A stretch of DNA of 64,000 nucleotides from Humisphaera borealis. Its GTDB lineage: Bacteria > Planctomycetota > Phycisphaerae > Tepidisphaerales > Tepidisphaeraceae. A model generated the notes under the pieces. It did not search any database. It saw only the letters and a program-made list of their open reading frames with translations, and was not told the origin of the DNA. This document shows positions 47,756 to 54,413 of the stretch, piece by piece. Positions within the stretch are counted from its first letter, which is position 1, and every line of letters starts with the position of its first letter. The stretch lies in the NCBI RefSeq assembly GCF_015169395.1, contig NZ_CP063458.1, forward strand, positions 5,208,001 through 5,272,000. The letters are read 5' to 3'. The position numbers and the translations under genes were made by a program.

Positions 47756-48706
47756 CTACGCGACCGCCGACTCCTGCTCTCTGACATCGACGTTGCCGCC
47801 AAGCTTGGCGATGTCTGGAGCTTCCGGCGGTCGTTTTATTTCCGCTGTGGACGTTGGGCCGTACGCGATCCGCAGCCGAAGCAACCGGCTGTCGAGCTTC
47901 GACGCGGATGCCGCTTCCTGAAGTCGTTTTGTCGCCGACTCGCAAGCCTGCGAATCTGAGGTTTCTGTGTAGTCGCCTCCTGCCGGCCAAAGCCGGAGTT
48001 GCAACACCGGCACGTTCGCCAGAACAGCCGGAACACGAGTCCGAAGATCGATTGCTTCCGGGCGGCTCGCCAACTGAGGGCGGCGAGCGATTCGGCGAGC
48101 CCGTGCCAGATCAACGTCGGGGTCGCATCCACCAACGAAAGCCCACGGGCGGCCGGTCTCGCGATCGCTCACGACATAGCCAATCGCCTCGCCGGAAGAC
48201 CTCTGCGCGGCCATCCAGACTTTGCCGACAGCGTCTCCGGCACGCTGCAACTCTTCCCGCACTGTGCGGCGATCTTCGATCAGTTCTGGCGTCCCCAGCG
48301 GGCTTATCATTGCCAGGCTGCCACGCGTGATCAGCGAGAACCCTTCGATCGATGCGATCCCTACGTACATCCCGGCCTCGAATGCCGCTCGCGCGGTCCT
48401 GATTCGCTGGCCGCTCTCGCCGATCGGGATCAACGGGAGATTCAACATCCATTTCGGGAACCGCCGAAGGCTGAGCGTCAGCACGTCGAGTCGGCCCGAC
48501 TTCCTCACATTTCCACGATCGCGAATGGACCTTGCCAGGGCGAAGTCTTCCGCACCGGTGTCAGGCACGAATGCGACCGGTCTCGGAAAGCGATCGCCCG
48601 TCGTCACCAAGTAGCCGATGGCTTCGCCGAGCCCGCCCACAGCCCATTCGTGCAGCCGCCAGATCGTCCAACCGGAATAGTCCGGCTTGCGTCTCTTGCG
48701 TTTCAT
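47756..48706 (-). CDS. Hypothetical protein of the Mu-like early region
   Basis: A 316-residue protein with AAGGAAGG upstream of its ATG. It seems to contain an internal duplication: GEAIGYLVTTGDRFPRPVAF ... DTGAEDFALARSIRDR in the first third and GEAIGYVVSDRETGRPWAFVGG ... DPDVDLARARRIARR in the second half, suggesting two copies of a small domain. No catalytic motif recognised and no membrane segment. Situated between the zinc-finger gene and the transposase in the leftward operon. Confidence 0.65.
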   Translation of the reverse strand: MKRKRRKPDYSGWTIWRLHEWAVGGLGEAIGYLVTTGDRFPRPVAFVPDTGAEDFALARSIRDRGNVRKSGRLDVLTLSLRRFPKWMLNLPLIPIGESGQRIRTARAAFEAGMYVGIASIEGFSLITRGSLAMISPLGTPELIEDRRTVREELQRAGDAVGKVWMAAQRSSGEAIGYVVSDRETGRPWAFVGGCDPDVDLARARRIARRPQLASRPEAIDLRTRVPAVLANVPVLQLRLWPAGGDYTETSDSQACESATKRLQEAASASKLDSRLLRLRIAYGPTSTAEIKRPPEAPDIAKLGGNVDVREQESAVA

Positions 48707-48795
48707 CACACACCTTCCTTGCTGCTCCAGTTCGGAGCCGTTGCCGCGATCGCGGACGGCGGCCCACTCGGGCCGTCCTTGGCCGCTCGCGTGGT

Positions 48796-49323
48796 CTATT
48801 GCTTTGCTTCTCTCCCGGCCTCCAGAGCGTTTTGAGGCTTCGAAGGCCCTTCGATGCCCGCTTGAGCGGGCGACGGCCCTGCGTTCGAGCTGGCCGCTTT
48901 GCCGGCGGCGAACGCTCCGCCCGTGGCTTTGTCGAATGCCGCCGCTTTCTTGCGCTTCGCCGTGATCGCACCAAAGGCGTCGCCGAAGTTGCTGGCCGGC
49001 ATCGCCCGAATGTCGTCGGCGTGAATCGATGCGTAATGCCGACGCAGCCCGTCGAACCCGTTCTTTGCACTGCCACACCAGCGACAGAGCAGCTTGCCCG
49101 GCGTCGCGGCGGAGACGGCACGGGCGGCGAGGAAGCCGCTTCGCCGCTGAATCTCTTCCCGCGTCACCAGCTCGGGCTCGGCGGCGCTCTTCGCCGTCGC
49201 AAGCTCGCCGGCCAGGAGGCCGCACAGCGTCCGCAGCTCGGCGGCGGTGAAAGTCCCGATGATCGTCGCGGCGGCCATGACGTTCAGTGACGAGTCCGAC
49301 GTGTTGCTGCTGTTCGCATCCAT
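48796..49323 (-). CDS. C2H2 zinc-finger protein of the Mu-like early region
   Basis: A 175-residue protein whose centre holds a C-x2-C-x12-H-x4-H motif (LLCRWCGSAKNGFDGL RRHYASIH) with the Leu three before the first His, as in classical C2H2 fingers. The C-terminal third is Ala/Lys-rich and disordered-looking. Start at 49323 (MDANSSN) is preferred because GAGGAA lies upstream; a Met four codons earlier is too close to its purine run. It is likely to bind DNA or RNA and to act in control of the early operon, by position only. Confidence 0.65.
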   Translation of the reverse strand: MDANSSNTSDSSLNVMAAATIIGTFTAAELRTLCGLLAGELATAKSAAEPELVTREEIQRRSGFLAARAVSAATPGKLLCRWCGSAKNGFDGLRRHYASIHADDIRAMPASNFGDAFGAITAKRKKAAAFDKATGGAFAAGKAASSNAGPSPAQAGIEGPSKPQNALEAGREAKQ

Positions 49324-49376
49324 GCGATTCCTCATTCCCTTTTTGCTTGCCGACCCTCACGGTCGCCATTGCTCTT

Positions 49377-49700
49377 TCAGAACTTTCTCTTCGCTCGCCG
49401 AGTTTTCGCCCTGTGCTTTGCCGCCCGGCTGCCAGGCGCAGGGCCGATGATCGACATGACGTCGCGCATCCCCTTTTGGTTGTCCCGCAGTAGCAACTGC
49501 AGCGCGAGGTAAACCAACATCCGCAAGCGGTTCTCGTAATCGCTTTTCGAAGACTTGGACATACGAGAGTTGTTTGCCGGTATCCCCCAGATGCCATCGG
49601 CACGGATCGGCGCGCAGTGCCGACGCGAGCTAGGCCGGTGCGGCGGATTCGCCAGGCTGCCGGGCGTCGCGGCGGAGATGGACTTAATTGAGCGTGTCAT
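49377..49700 (-). CDS. Small protein, partly a degenerate copy of the zinc-finger neighbour
   Basis: A possible 107-residue protein. Its first 45 residues (ISAATPGSL ... RRHCAPIRADGIWGIPANN) align with the zinc-finger region of the next gene (VSAATPGKL ... RRHYASIHADDIRAMPASN), but the Cys pair and both His spacing are lost. The second half, from an internal Met at 49562 (MSKSSKSDYENRLRMLVYLAL), is helical and basic, and could be the real 61-residue protein. I cannot tell which start is used. Confidence 0.45.
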   Translation of the reverse strand: MTRSIKSISAATPGSLANPPHRPSSRRHCAPIRADGIWGIPANNSRMSKSSKSDYENRLRMLVYLALQLLLRDNQKGMRDVMSIIGPAPGSRAAKHRAKTRRAKRKF

Positions 49701-49820
49701 CTCATCTGGTGTTTCAAAGGCCCGGCCGGGACGACTGCCCCGGCTCGGGCCTGCCTCTCTCGCGAGCGTCTTACGCCCGCGTTGTCACCCGTTCATCCGG
49801 GCCGGTGACCCGCCGACGTA

Positions 49821-50093
49821 TCATGCGGCGCGAATCGGCTCGTTGGCCTCTCGCGACTCGGATCGCTCGGAAATGTCAGGGACCATCAAAGGCGGCCACG
49901 ATCTTCGGTCATCCATCAGCCATGCAGGATCGACGCCGAGCACTCGCGCAAACGCGGCGGCCATGTCGGTAGTCACCCCGGATCTCCGAGCGAGGGTCGT
50001 CGCAAGCGTGGCGGTGCCGAATCCAGCGGCTTTGGACACAGCTGATCGGCTAGCAAATCGCGTCAGTCGTTCAAGCTTCTCATGGATTGTCAT
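49821..50093 (-). CDS. Small XRE/Cro-type repressor (Ner-like position)
   Basis: A 90-residue helix-turn-helix protein from the ATG at 50093 (MTIHEKLERLTRF); HTH about 14-60 (SAVSKAAGFGTATLATTLARRSGVTTDMAAAFARVLGV, shown in pieces). It ends its DNA-binding part with DPAWLMDDRRSWPP, very like PLEWLVDDDQDWPP in the divergent repressor, so the two share ancestry. First gene of the leftward early operon leading to the transposase, as Ner is in Mu. Confidence 0.75.
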   Translation of the reverse strand: MTIHEKLERLTRFASRSAVSKAAGFGTATLATTLARRSGVTTDMAAAFARVLGVDPAWLMDDRRSWPPLMVPDISERSESREANEPIRAA

Positions 50094-50253
50094 CAAGCAT
50101 CCTCCGCGAACGGGAATCGTCCAAGGCCCAATGAATACATTGATCACACAGAAAACTCAAGCATAAGTGTGAAACTTGGTGCATTTGTGTTGATTGGGCT
50201 CTTTCGCCGCTGCCGTGTAGATAGTCGTGACTCAAGTGAGGTAAGGTCGAATT
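50094..50253. promoter_or_regulatory. Operator/promoter region between the two divergent repressors
   Basis: 160 A+T-richer bases. TCACAC (50144-50149) and GTGTGA (50167-50172) are a perfect inverted pair; TTTGTGTTGATT at 50184 is a related third half-site. ACTCAAG occurs twice (50155 and 50230). Such spaced related half-sites between divergent repressor genes are the expected layout of a lysis/lysogeny switch. Confidence 0.55.
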
Positions 50254-51039
50254 GTGAAGATCACGGAGAAACTTCGAAAGGCATCGGCGGGACGGAACAA
50301 GGCCGACGCTGGACGATCGGTAGGGTTGCCCGACACGGCAATCAGCAACTACATCGCGTCTGGCTCGATTCCCCGGGCCGACATCGCGCTCAAGCTAGCC
50401 CGCGCGTTAGAAATTCCACTTGAGTGGCTTGTCGACGACGATCAGGACTGGCCGCCGCCCACCAGCTCAACACAGCCGGGTTTGTCGATCGTCTCAGACA
50501 ATGACCTGTTGCACGAACTGGCTACACGTTACAGGCGGGACATTGTTCGGTTTCTGGAGACAGTGGAGCATGCCGAGACAATCCCTTGGGAAGTCGTCGC
50601 AGAAGAACTCCTCCAAATCCCCCTGGAAGAAGGAATCCCGATCTCTCTGTCAGACGCTGCAATAACGATAGCCGGTCCAGGCATGGATCGAGTTGGATTG
50701 GACTTCGATCTTGAGTACAGCGTTCCAAAGTATGCGGCGGTTCACCATCTAGAACTGCCCGGTCGGAACCGAAAGCGAGAGGACTTAGACCCGGTCGCGA
50801 TCTTGGGTAAAGTGCGGCAATCGCTCCTCAGTAATCCGTTCTACCGACTGGTCGAAAAGTACATGAGTCTTCGCGCTGAATGCTATTGCGAGGATCCATC
50901 TGTCGCCCACACCCGGATAGCGGAATTCGATGCCAAGCGTGCCGAGCTCAAAGACCAGCTTTCGAAGCTGAAGCCACGAGCGATCGCCGGACCGAAAAAA
51001 CAAGACCTAAAGGCCTCGCGAAAGCAACGTCGAAAATGA
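50254..51039 (+). CDS. XRE-family repressor (phage c-type)
   Basis: A 261-residue protein beginning with GTG (GAGG 11-14 bases upstream). The N-terminal HTH spans about 5-60 (LRKASAGRNKADAGRSVGLP, DTAISNYIASGSIPRADIALK). After WLVDDDQDWPPP comes a region of about 170 residues without a peptidase motif: it includes ATRYRRDIVRFLETVEHAE, a hydrophilic middle, and a Lys/Arg-rich tail. Absence of a LexA/CI-type Ser-Lys protease suggests it is not cleaved in an SOS response. Divergent from the Ner-like gene; expected to hold the element quiet. Confidence 0.75.
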   Translation: MKITEKLRKASAGRNKADAGRSVGLPDTAISNYIASGSIPRADIALKLARALEIPLEWLVDDDQDWPPPTSSTQPGLSIVSDNDLLHELATRYRRDIVRFLETVEHAETIPWEVVAEELLQIPLEEGIPISLSDAAITIAGPGMDRVGLDFDLEYSVPKYAAVHHLELPGRNRKREDLDPVAILGKVRQSLLSNPFYRLVEKYMSLRAECYCEDPSVAHTRIAEFDAKRAELKDQLSKLKPRAIAGPKKQDLKASRKQRRK

Positions 51040-51137
51040 CGCAATTCCCCCTTGTTTTTTGATGTTCTCCCGATTCCGCATTTCGTGCGGATTCGAGAGA
51101 TGACCGCTAGCCTCCTCTGGCCACTTGCCTTGGAAAC
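51040..51137 (+). terminator. Possible repressor-gene transcript end
   Basis: Shortly after the repressor stop lies CCCCCTTGTTTTTTGATG (51046-51063) and then an imperfect hairpin TCCGCA-tttcg-TGCGGA (51076-51092). The T-run precedes rather than follows the hairpin, so a proper intrinsic terminator is not established. Confidence 0.3.
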
Positions 51138-51167
51138 TTGACAACAGGCGTCGATGTCTGGTATCCC
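51138..51167 (+). promoter_or_regulatory. Candidate promoter for the sigma-like gene operon
   Basis: A perfect -35 hexamer TTGACA (51138-51143), an 18-base spacer and TATCCC (51162-51167), about 170 bases before the sigma-like gene. The -35 box is ideal, the -10 box poor, which is common for activator-dependent phage promoters. Confidence 0.35.
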
Positions 51168-51339
51168 CCTCCCGCCTGCTCTCGCGAGCTTCTAACAGGC
51201 CGGCGGCAATGGACTTCCCGCCCACGCCTGACACGCCAACCTGACTCCTGAGCATCCGCTCAGCACGCCAGCACGCTCGGCTCACCGCCGACGCCCGCGC
51301 TCTGTCCGATCGCATGACGCAACGGCAGAGGCCCCACGG

Positions 51340-52503
51340 ATGGCCGACGGCAACCCAACCGCATTCCACCTCGCCGGGAAGCAACTGCGCGACCTCTGGC
51401 AGGACCTTCCGCCCGCTTACGCGCGCAAGCTCTCCGATCACATTCGGGACGCTTCATTCGAGCCGCTCCTGGCGGCGTACCTGGCAGACCCCGAGAACGA
51501 TCAGCGATTCCACGCCGTCACCGAAGCGGCCTTGCCGATAGCGGTCTACCTGGCCTACCGCGAGTACAAGCGCCACGCTTGGCGATGGCAGAACCCGTCG
51601 CCGGATGACGTGGTACAGGACGCCGTAGTTGAGCTGATCGTTTCGCTCCGCGACTGGGGTTGCAAAACCATCGCCAACGCCAACCGCCAGGGCCTCTTCC
51701 GATACGTCGCCGGGCGGGTTGCTCACGCGGTCCGCGACGGCCAGCGACGCGGACGCCCGGGCGCATACGCCACGCGACGCAAGCTCATCATGCGGCGGAT
51801 TCGGAAGCGGTTTGTCCGCGTCAACGGAAGGCTGCCAACGAAGGAAGAGGCTTACGAGCAGCTTCGGGCGCTGTTCTCCAACCCCAACATCCAGATCGGC
51901 GACGGCGGCGTGGATGACATGCTGAAGCCGTCGCGCTGTCGCACGTTCAGCGTGCTGTCGATGTCGGCCAGCGATGACATCCACCGCGACGCACACGCCG
52001 TCGCCGACGAACGTTGCCCGTCACCAACCCGATGGATCGACGCCAGCACTGACGCGGTGGAGCTTGCCGAAGCCGCGTTGGACGACGAAGGGCGGGAGAT
52101 TCTCCGCCGCACATTGGCCGGAGAAAGCCAGGCGTCGATCGGCGTATGGCTTGGCATCTCGGAAGGAACCGCCCGCAAACGCGTCAACGCTGTGCTGTGG
52201 CAGCTCCGGACCCGCGCTGACCTGGCCGAATCGCTTGGCGTGAAGCCCGCCGTGCAACCGAGCATAAAGGTCGGCAAAACGACACTGAATCGCACTCGGA
52301 AAAAGCCCGGCAAGCGGAGCAAGATTTCCGGGCTTGAGCCGCAGACGCTGAGCGAGTTTCACCTGGCGGCGATGAAGCCAGGAGCGACGGTCAGACAGTT
52401 GATCGACTGGCTGAAGGTTCGCGGAATGACGATCACCAGGCCCGCAGTGTCGCGATACGTGGCCAATCTCAAGATTGAGACGCCGTCGCGCCGAGCGGGA
52501 TGA
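51340..52503 (+). CDS. Phage-associated sigma-70-like protein with extra C-terminal HTH
   Basis: A 387-residue protein. Residues about 85-105 (NPSPDDVVQDAVVELIVSLR) resemble sigma region 2; about 245-300 (LDDEGREILRRTLAGESQAS, IGVWLGISEGTARKRVNAVLWQL) are a clear region 4 helix-turn-helix. A basic linker (KTTLNRTRKKPGKRSK) leads to a third module (MKPGATVRQLIDWLKVRGMT, ITRPAVSRYVANLK) resembling the small DNA-binding domain of Mu-type gp27/DUF3486 proteins. It may direct transcription of the late genes that follow. Between regions 2 and 4 is an unusual 90-residue insert with VRVNGRLPTKEEAYEQL. Confidence 0.7.
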   Translation: MADGNPTAFHLAGKQLRDLWQDLPPAYARKLSDHIRDASFEPLLAAYLADPENDQRFHAVTEAALPIAVYLAYREYKRHAWRWQNPSPDDVVQDAVVELIVSLRDWGCKTIANANRQGLFRYVAGRVAHAVRDGQRRGRPGAYATRRKLIMRRIRKRFVRVNGRLPTKEEAYEQLRALFSNPNIQIGDGGVDDMLKPSRCRTFSVLSMSASDDIHRDAHAVADERCPSPTRWIDASTDAVELAEAALDDEGREILRRTLAGESQASIGVWLGISEGTARKRVNAVLWQLRTRADLAESLGVKPAVQPSIKVGKTTLNRTRKKPGKRSKISGLEPQTLSEFHLAAMKPGATVRQLIDWLKVRGMTITRPAVSRYVANLKIETPSRRAG

Positions 52504-52540
52504 CTTAACGCCGGCCGGACGGCCGGGAAGGACACGACCG

Positions 52541-53002
52541 ATGGGAATGAAGCTGATCAGCATGGCGACGGCAACCACTGAGAAGTGCCGCACGTCCGCT
52601 TACAAGACCTACGTGGAGTTGCTGGAATCCGACAGCAAAGACCCCAAGGATGCCGAGCGACTGAAAGAGGCCGCCGACACGCTGGGCAAGGACGCCGCCG
52701 CGATGGGGGCAGACCTGCGGACGTTGCAGCAGGTTCAGACGTTGAAAGAGCGAATTGCTCACGGCAGCGACCTGGCGAAGGCACGCACGGAAGCGGCGGC
52801 GGCCGTCGAGGAAAGCGTGAAAGAGACTCAGCGCGTAATGGAGGAACGACGGCAAAAGCACTTTGAGGTGCTTCAAGCGCAATCCGATCTGGAACAACGC
52901 GTCATGGGAGCGGAACAATCGCTCCGAACCTTAAAGGATCTGAAGATTGCCAACGGCGAGCTGCTCGCTGGCGTGGACCTTCCCACGGGCATCGGACACT
53001 GA
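52541..53002 (+). CDS. Phage hypothetical protein, coiled coil (paralogue 1)
   Basis: A 153-residue helical protein with GAAGGA nine bases before its ATG. It opens with MGMKLISMATATTEKCRTSA and YVELLESDSKDPKDAERLKE, and continues as a long heptad-rich helix (VEESVKETQRVMEERRQKHF). The opening and the LLESDS-K-DAD-LKE pattern recur in the protein at 53743-54201, so these are duplicated genes. Function unknown; a scaffold or tail-assembly helper is possible but unproven. Confidence 0.65.
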   Translation: MGMKLISMATATTEKCRTSAYKTYVELLESDSKDPKDAERLKEAADTLGKDAAAMGADLRTLQQVQTLKERIAHGSDLAKARTEAAAAVEESVKETQRVMEERRQKHFEVLQAQSDLEQRVMGAEQSLRTLKDLKIANGELLAGVDLPTGIGH

Positions 53003-53020
53003 CCCTTCGGTGAGGAAGCG

Positions 53021-53218
53021 GTGCAAGTTTTCAAGATCGAAACTGCGGACAAGACTTTCACTGGCGAAACGTGCGGCGTGAAGTTCACAAATGGCACGGC
53101 GACGACGACGGATGCCAACGCTGCCGAGCGATGCCGTCAGGCCGGGATGGCAGTCCGCGAAGGCAGCGTAGACCCGTCTGTCACCGCGTTCCTCTCTAAG
53201 AGCTGGCAGAAGTGGTGA
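53021..53218 (+). CDS. Small phage hypothetical protein
   Basis: A 65-residue protein starting with GTG behind GAGGAAGC. The N-terminal half looks like a beta hairpin (VFKIETADKTFTGETCGVKF), and the end is SKSWQKW. Not recognised. It sits 18 bases after the preceding gene in the plus-strand phage operon. Confidence 0.55.
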   Translation: MQVFKIETADKTFTGETCGVKFTNGTATTTDANAAERCRQAGMAVREGSVDPSVTAFLSKSWQKW

Positions 53219-53236
53219 GCAAAGGGAAGGCAAGCG

Positions 53237-53674
53237 ATGCGAACACTGAGCACTGCCGATCAGGCGAGATTAAAGACACTTCGAACGCAGTTTGAATCGG
53301 GTAGGAACATCAGCCCCGCCGAGTGCATGGAGTTGGATTTTCTCGCCAAGACGGCTGGCGTAAACGTCGCATCGCCCCCTCCGCCTTCCGTGCCGCCAGT
53401 CAGCGCGCCGGTTGCGCGGCAGCCTTCGTCGCTTGAGCTGATTCAAACCTCGCTCGCCACACCCACGCCGGCGGCGGAATCGCGACCTGTCTACTCTCTC
53501 ATTCCAGGAGGGCTGGTGCCGGGCCGTCCTTCGAACACGCTCGGCGGCGACTTCGTCACAAGTGACCAGATGTCCAAGATGTCGCCCCGCTCGCTGATGA
53601 TGTTGCACTTCGGCGACGGACGCGGAGTGCCGAAGCCGCCGCCGAAGTTCGGTGGCTTTGAGCGCGACGAGTAG
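53237..53674 (+). CDS. Phage hypothetical protein with Pro-rich linker
   Basis: A 145-residue protein. The first 40 residues are helical (LSTADQARLKTLRTQFESGR), followed by a Pro/Ser/Ala-rich linker (SPPPPSVPPVSAPVARQP) and a second part with YSLIPGGLVPGRPSNTLGG and MMLHFGDGRGVPKPPPKFGG. No known motif. AAAGGGAAGG precedes the ATG. Confidence 0.55.
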   Translation: MRTLSTADQARLKTLRTQFESGRNISPAECMELDFLAKTAGVNVASPPPPSVPPVSAPVARQPSSLELIQTSLATPTPAAESRPVYSLIPGGLVPGRPSNTLGGDFVTSDQMSKMSPRSLMMLHFGDGRGVPKPPPKFGGFERDE

Positions 53675-53742
53675 CTGCAGCAACCTGAAAAGACCGCTGG
53701 AGCATGTTGCTCCGCTATCGAAAACCGAAAGGACGATGGAAA

Positions 53743-54201
53743 ATGGGAACGAAGCTCATCTCAATGTTTTTGTCTCGCGGCGAGAAGAATCGCGGCCAGG
53801 CACTTAAGGCCTACGCGGCTCTTCTGGAGTCGGATTCCACGAAACCAGAGGACGCCGATGCACTGAAGGAGACGGTAGACCTACTCGGCAAGACTCCCGA
53901 CCAGGTGTACGCCGACGCAGAAGCGATCAAACTCGCCCGCGAGTTGCTGGCTACGGTGAAGAAAGGGGTGGGCCTGGATAGCGGCGTTGAAAATGCACGA
54001 GAGGCGATCAGGGAACTCAAGGAAGAGCGCGAGCGCGTGCTGCGAGAACTGGACAATCGACATCAGGCTCTGCAGCAGAAGTATTCCGAACTGCACAACC
54101 TGCAGGTCAACGCCAAGGCGAGCCGGCTGAGGTTTGAGGAGCTTCGGCACAAGCACCCGGAGGCGCTGGGACACATTCCTGTCCCCGACCCGATCGACTA
54201 G
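53743..54201 (+). CDS. Phage hypothetical protein, coiled coil (paralogue 2)
   Basis: A 152-residue protein from the ATG at 53743 (GAAAGGA 11 bases upstream); an in-frame ATG 13 codons earlier gives an unlikely basic extension. MGTKLISMFLSRGEKNRGQA and YAALLESDSTKPEDADALKE align with the protein at 52541. A long charged coiled coil follows (AIRELKEERERVLRELDNRH). It ends PVPDPID. Duplicate of paralogue 1, diverged, with two unrelated small genes between. Confidence 0.65.
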   Translation: MGTKLISMFLSRGEKNRGQALKAYAALLESDSTKPEDADALKETVDLLGKTPDQVYADAEAIKLARELLATVKKGVGLDSGVENAREAIRELKEERERVLRELDNRHQALQQKYSELHNLQVNAKASRLRFEELRHKHPEALGHIPVPDPID

Positions 54202-54248
54202 CGGACCGGTGTTTCTGTACAAAGCCACCGATCAGCCCGGAGGTTCGA

Positions 54249-54413
54249 ATGAGTGCAATGACCTTGATTCACGGCGCGTCCCTCGGCTTCAACATGAGTC
54301 GCTTGCTGCTGATCGAACGGCTGATCGCCGACGGTTCGGCCACGGAAGCGGAGCGAAGCGAGCTTTGTGTTGCCCTTCTGCAGATCGCGTTTAATGGAGT
54401 AGCGAAGCGATGA
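54249..54413 (+). CDS. 54-residue phage protein
   Basis: A small gene overlapping the next start (ATGA). The peptide MSAMTLIHGASLGFNMSRLL leads to a predicted helix-loop-helix (IERLIADGSATEAERSELC, VALLQIAFNGVAKR). The tight coupling with the next gene supports that it is real. Function unknown. Confidence 0.55.
   Translation: MSAMTLIHGASLGFNMSRLLLIERLIADGSATEAERSELCVALLQIAFNGVAKR

Noticed and set aside
47682-47990. N-terminal extension of the transposase
   Set aside because: The 103 extra codons overlap the preceding gene in another frame and are Arg-rich; the ATG at 47681 starts a normal MuA-like N-terminus.
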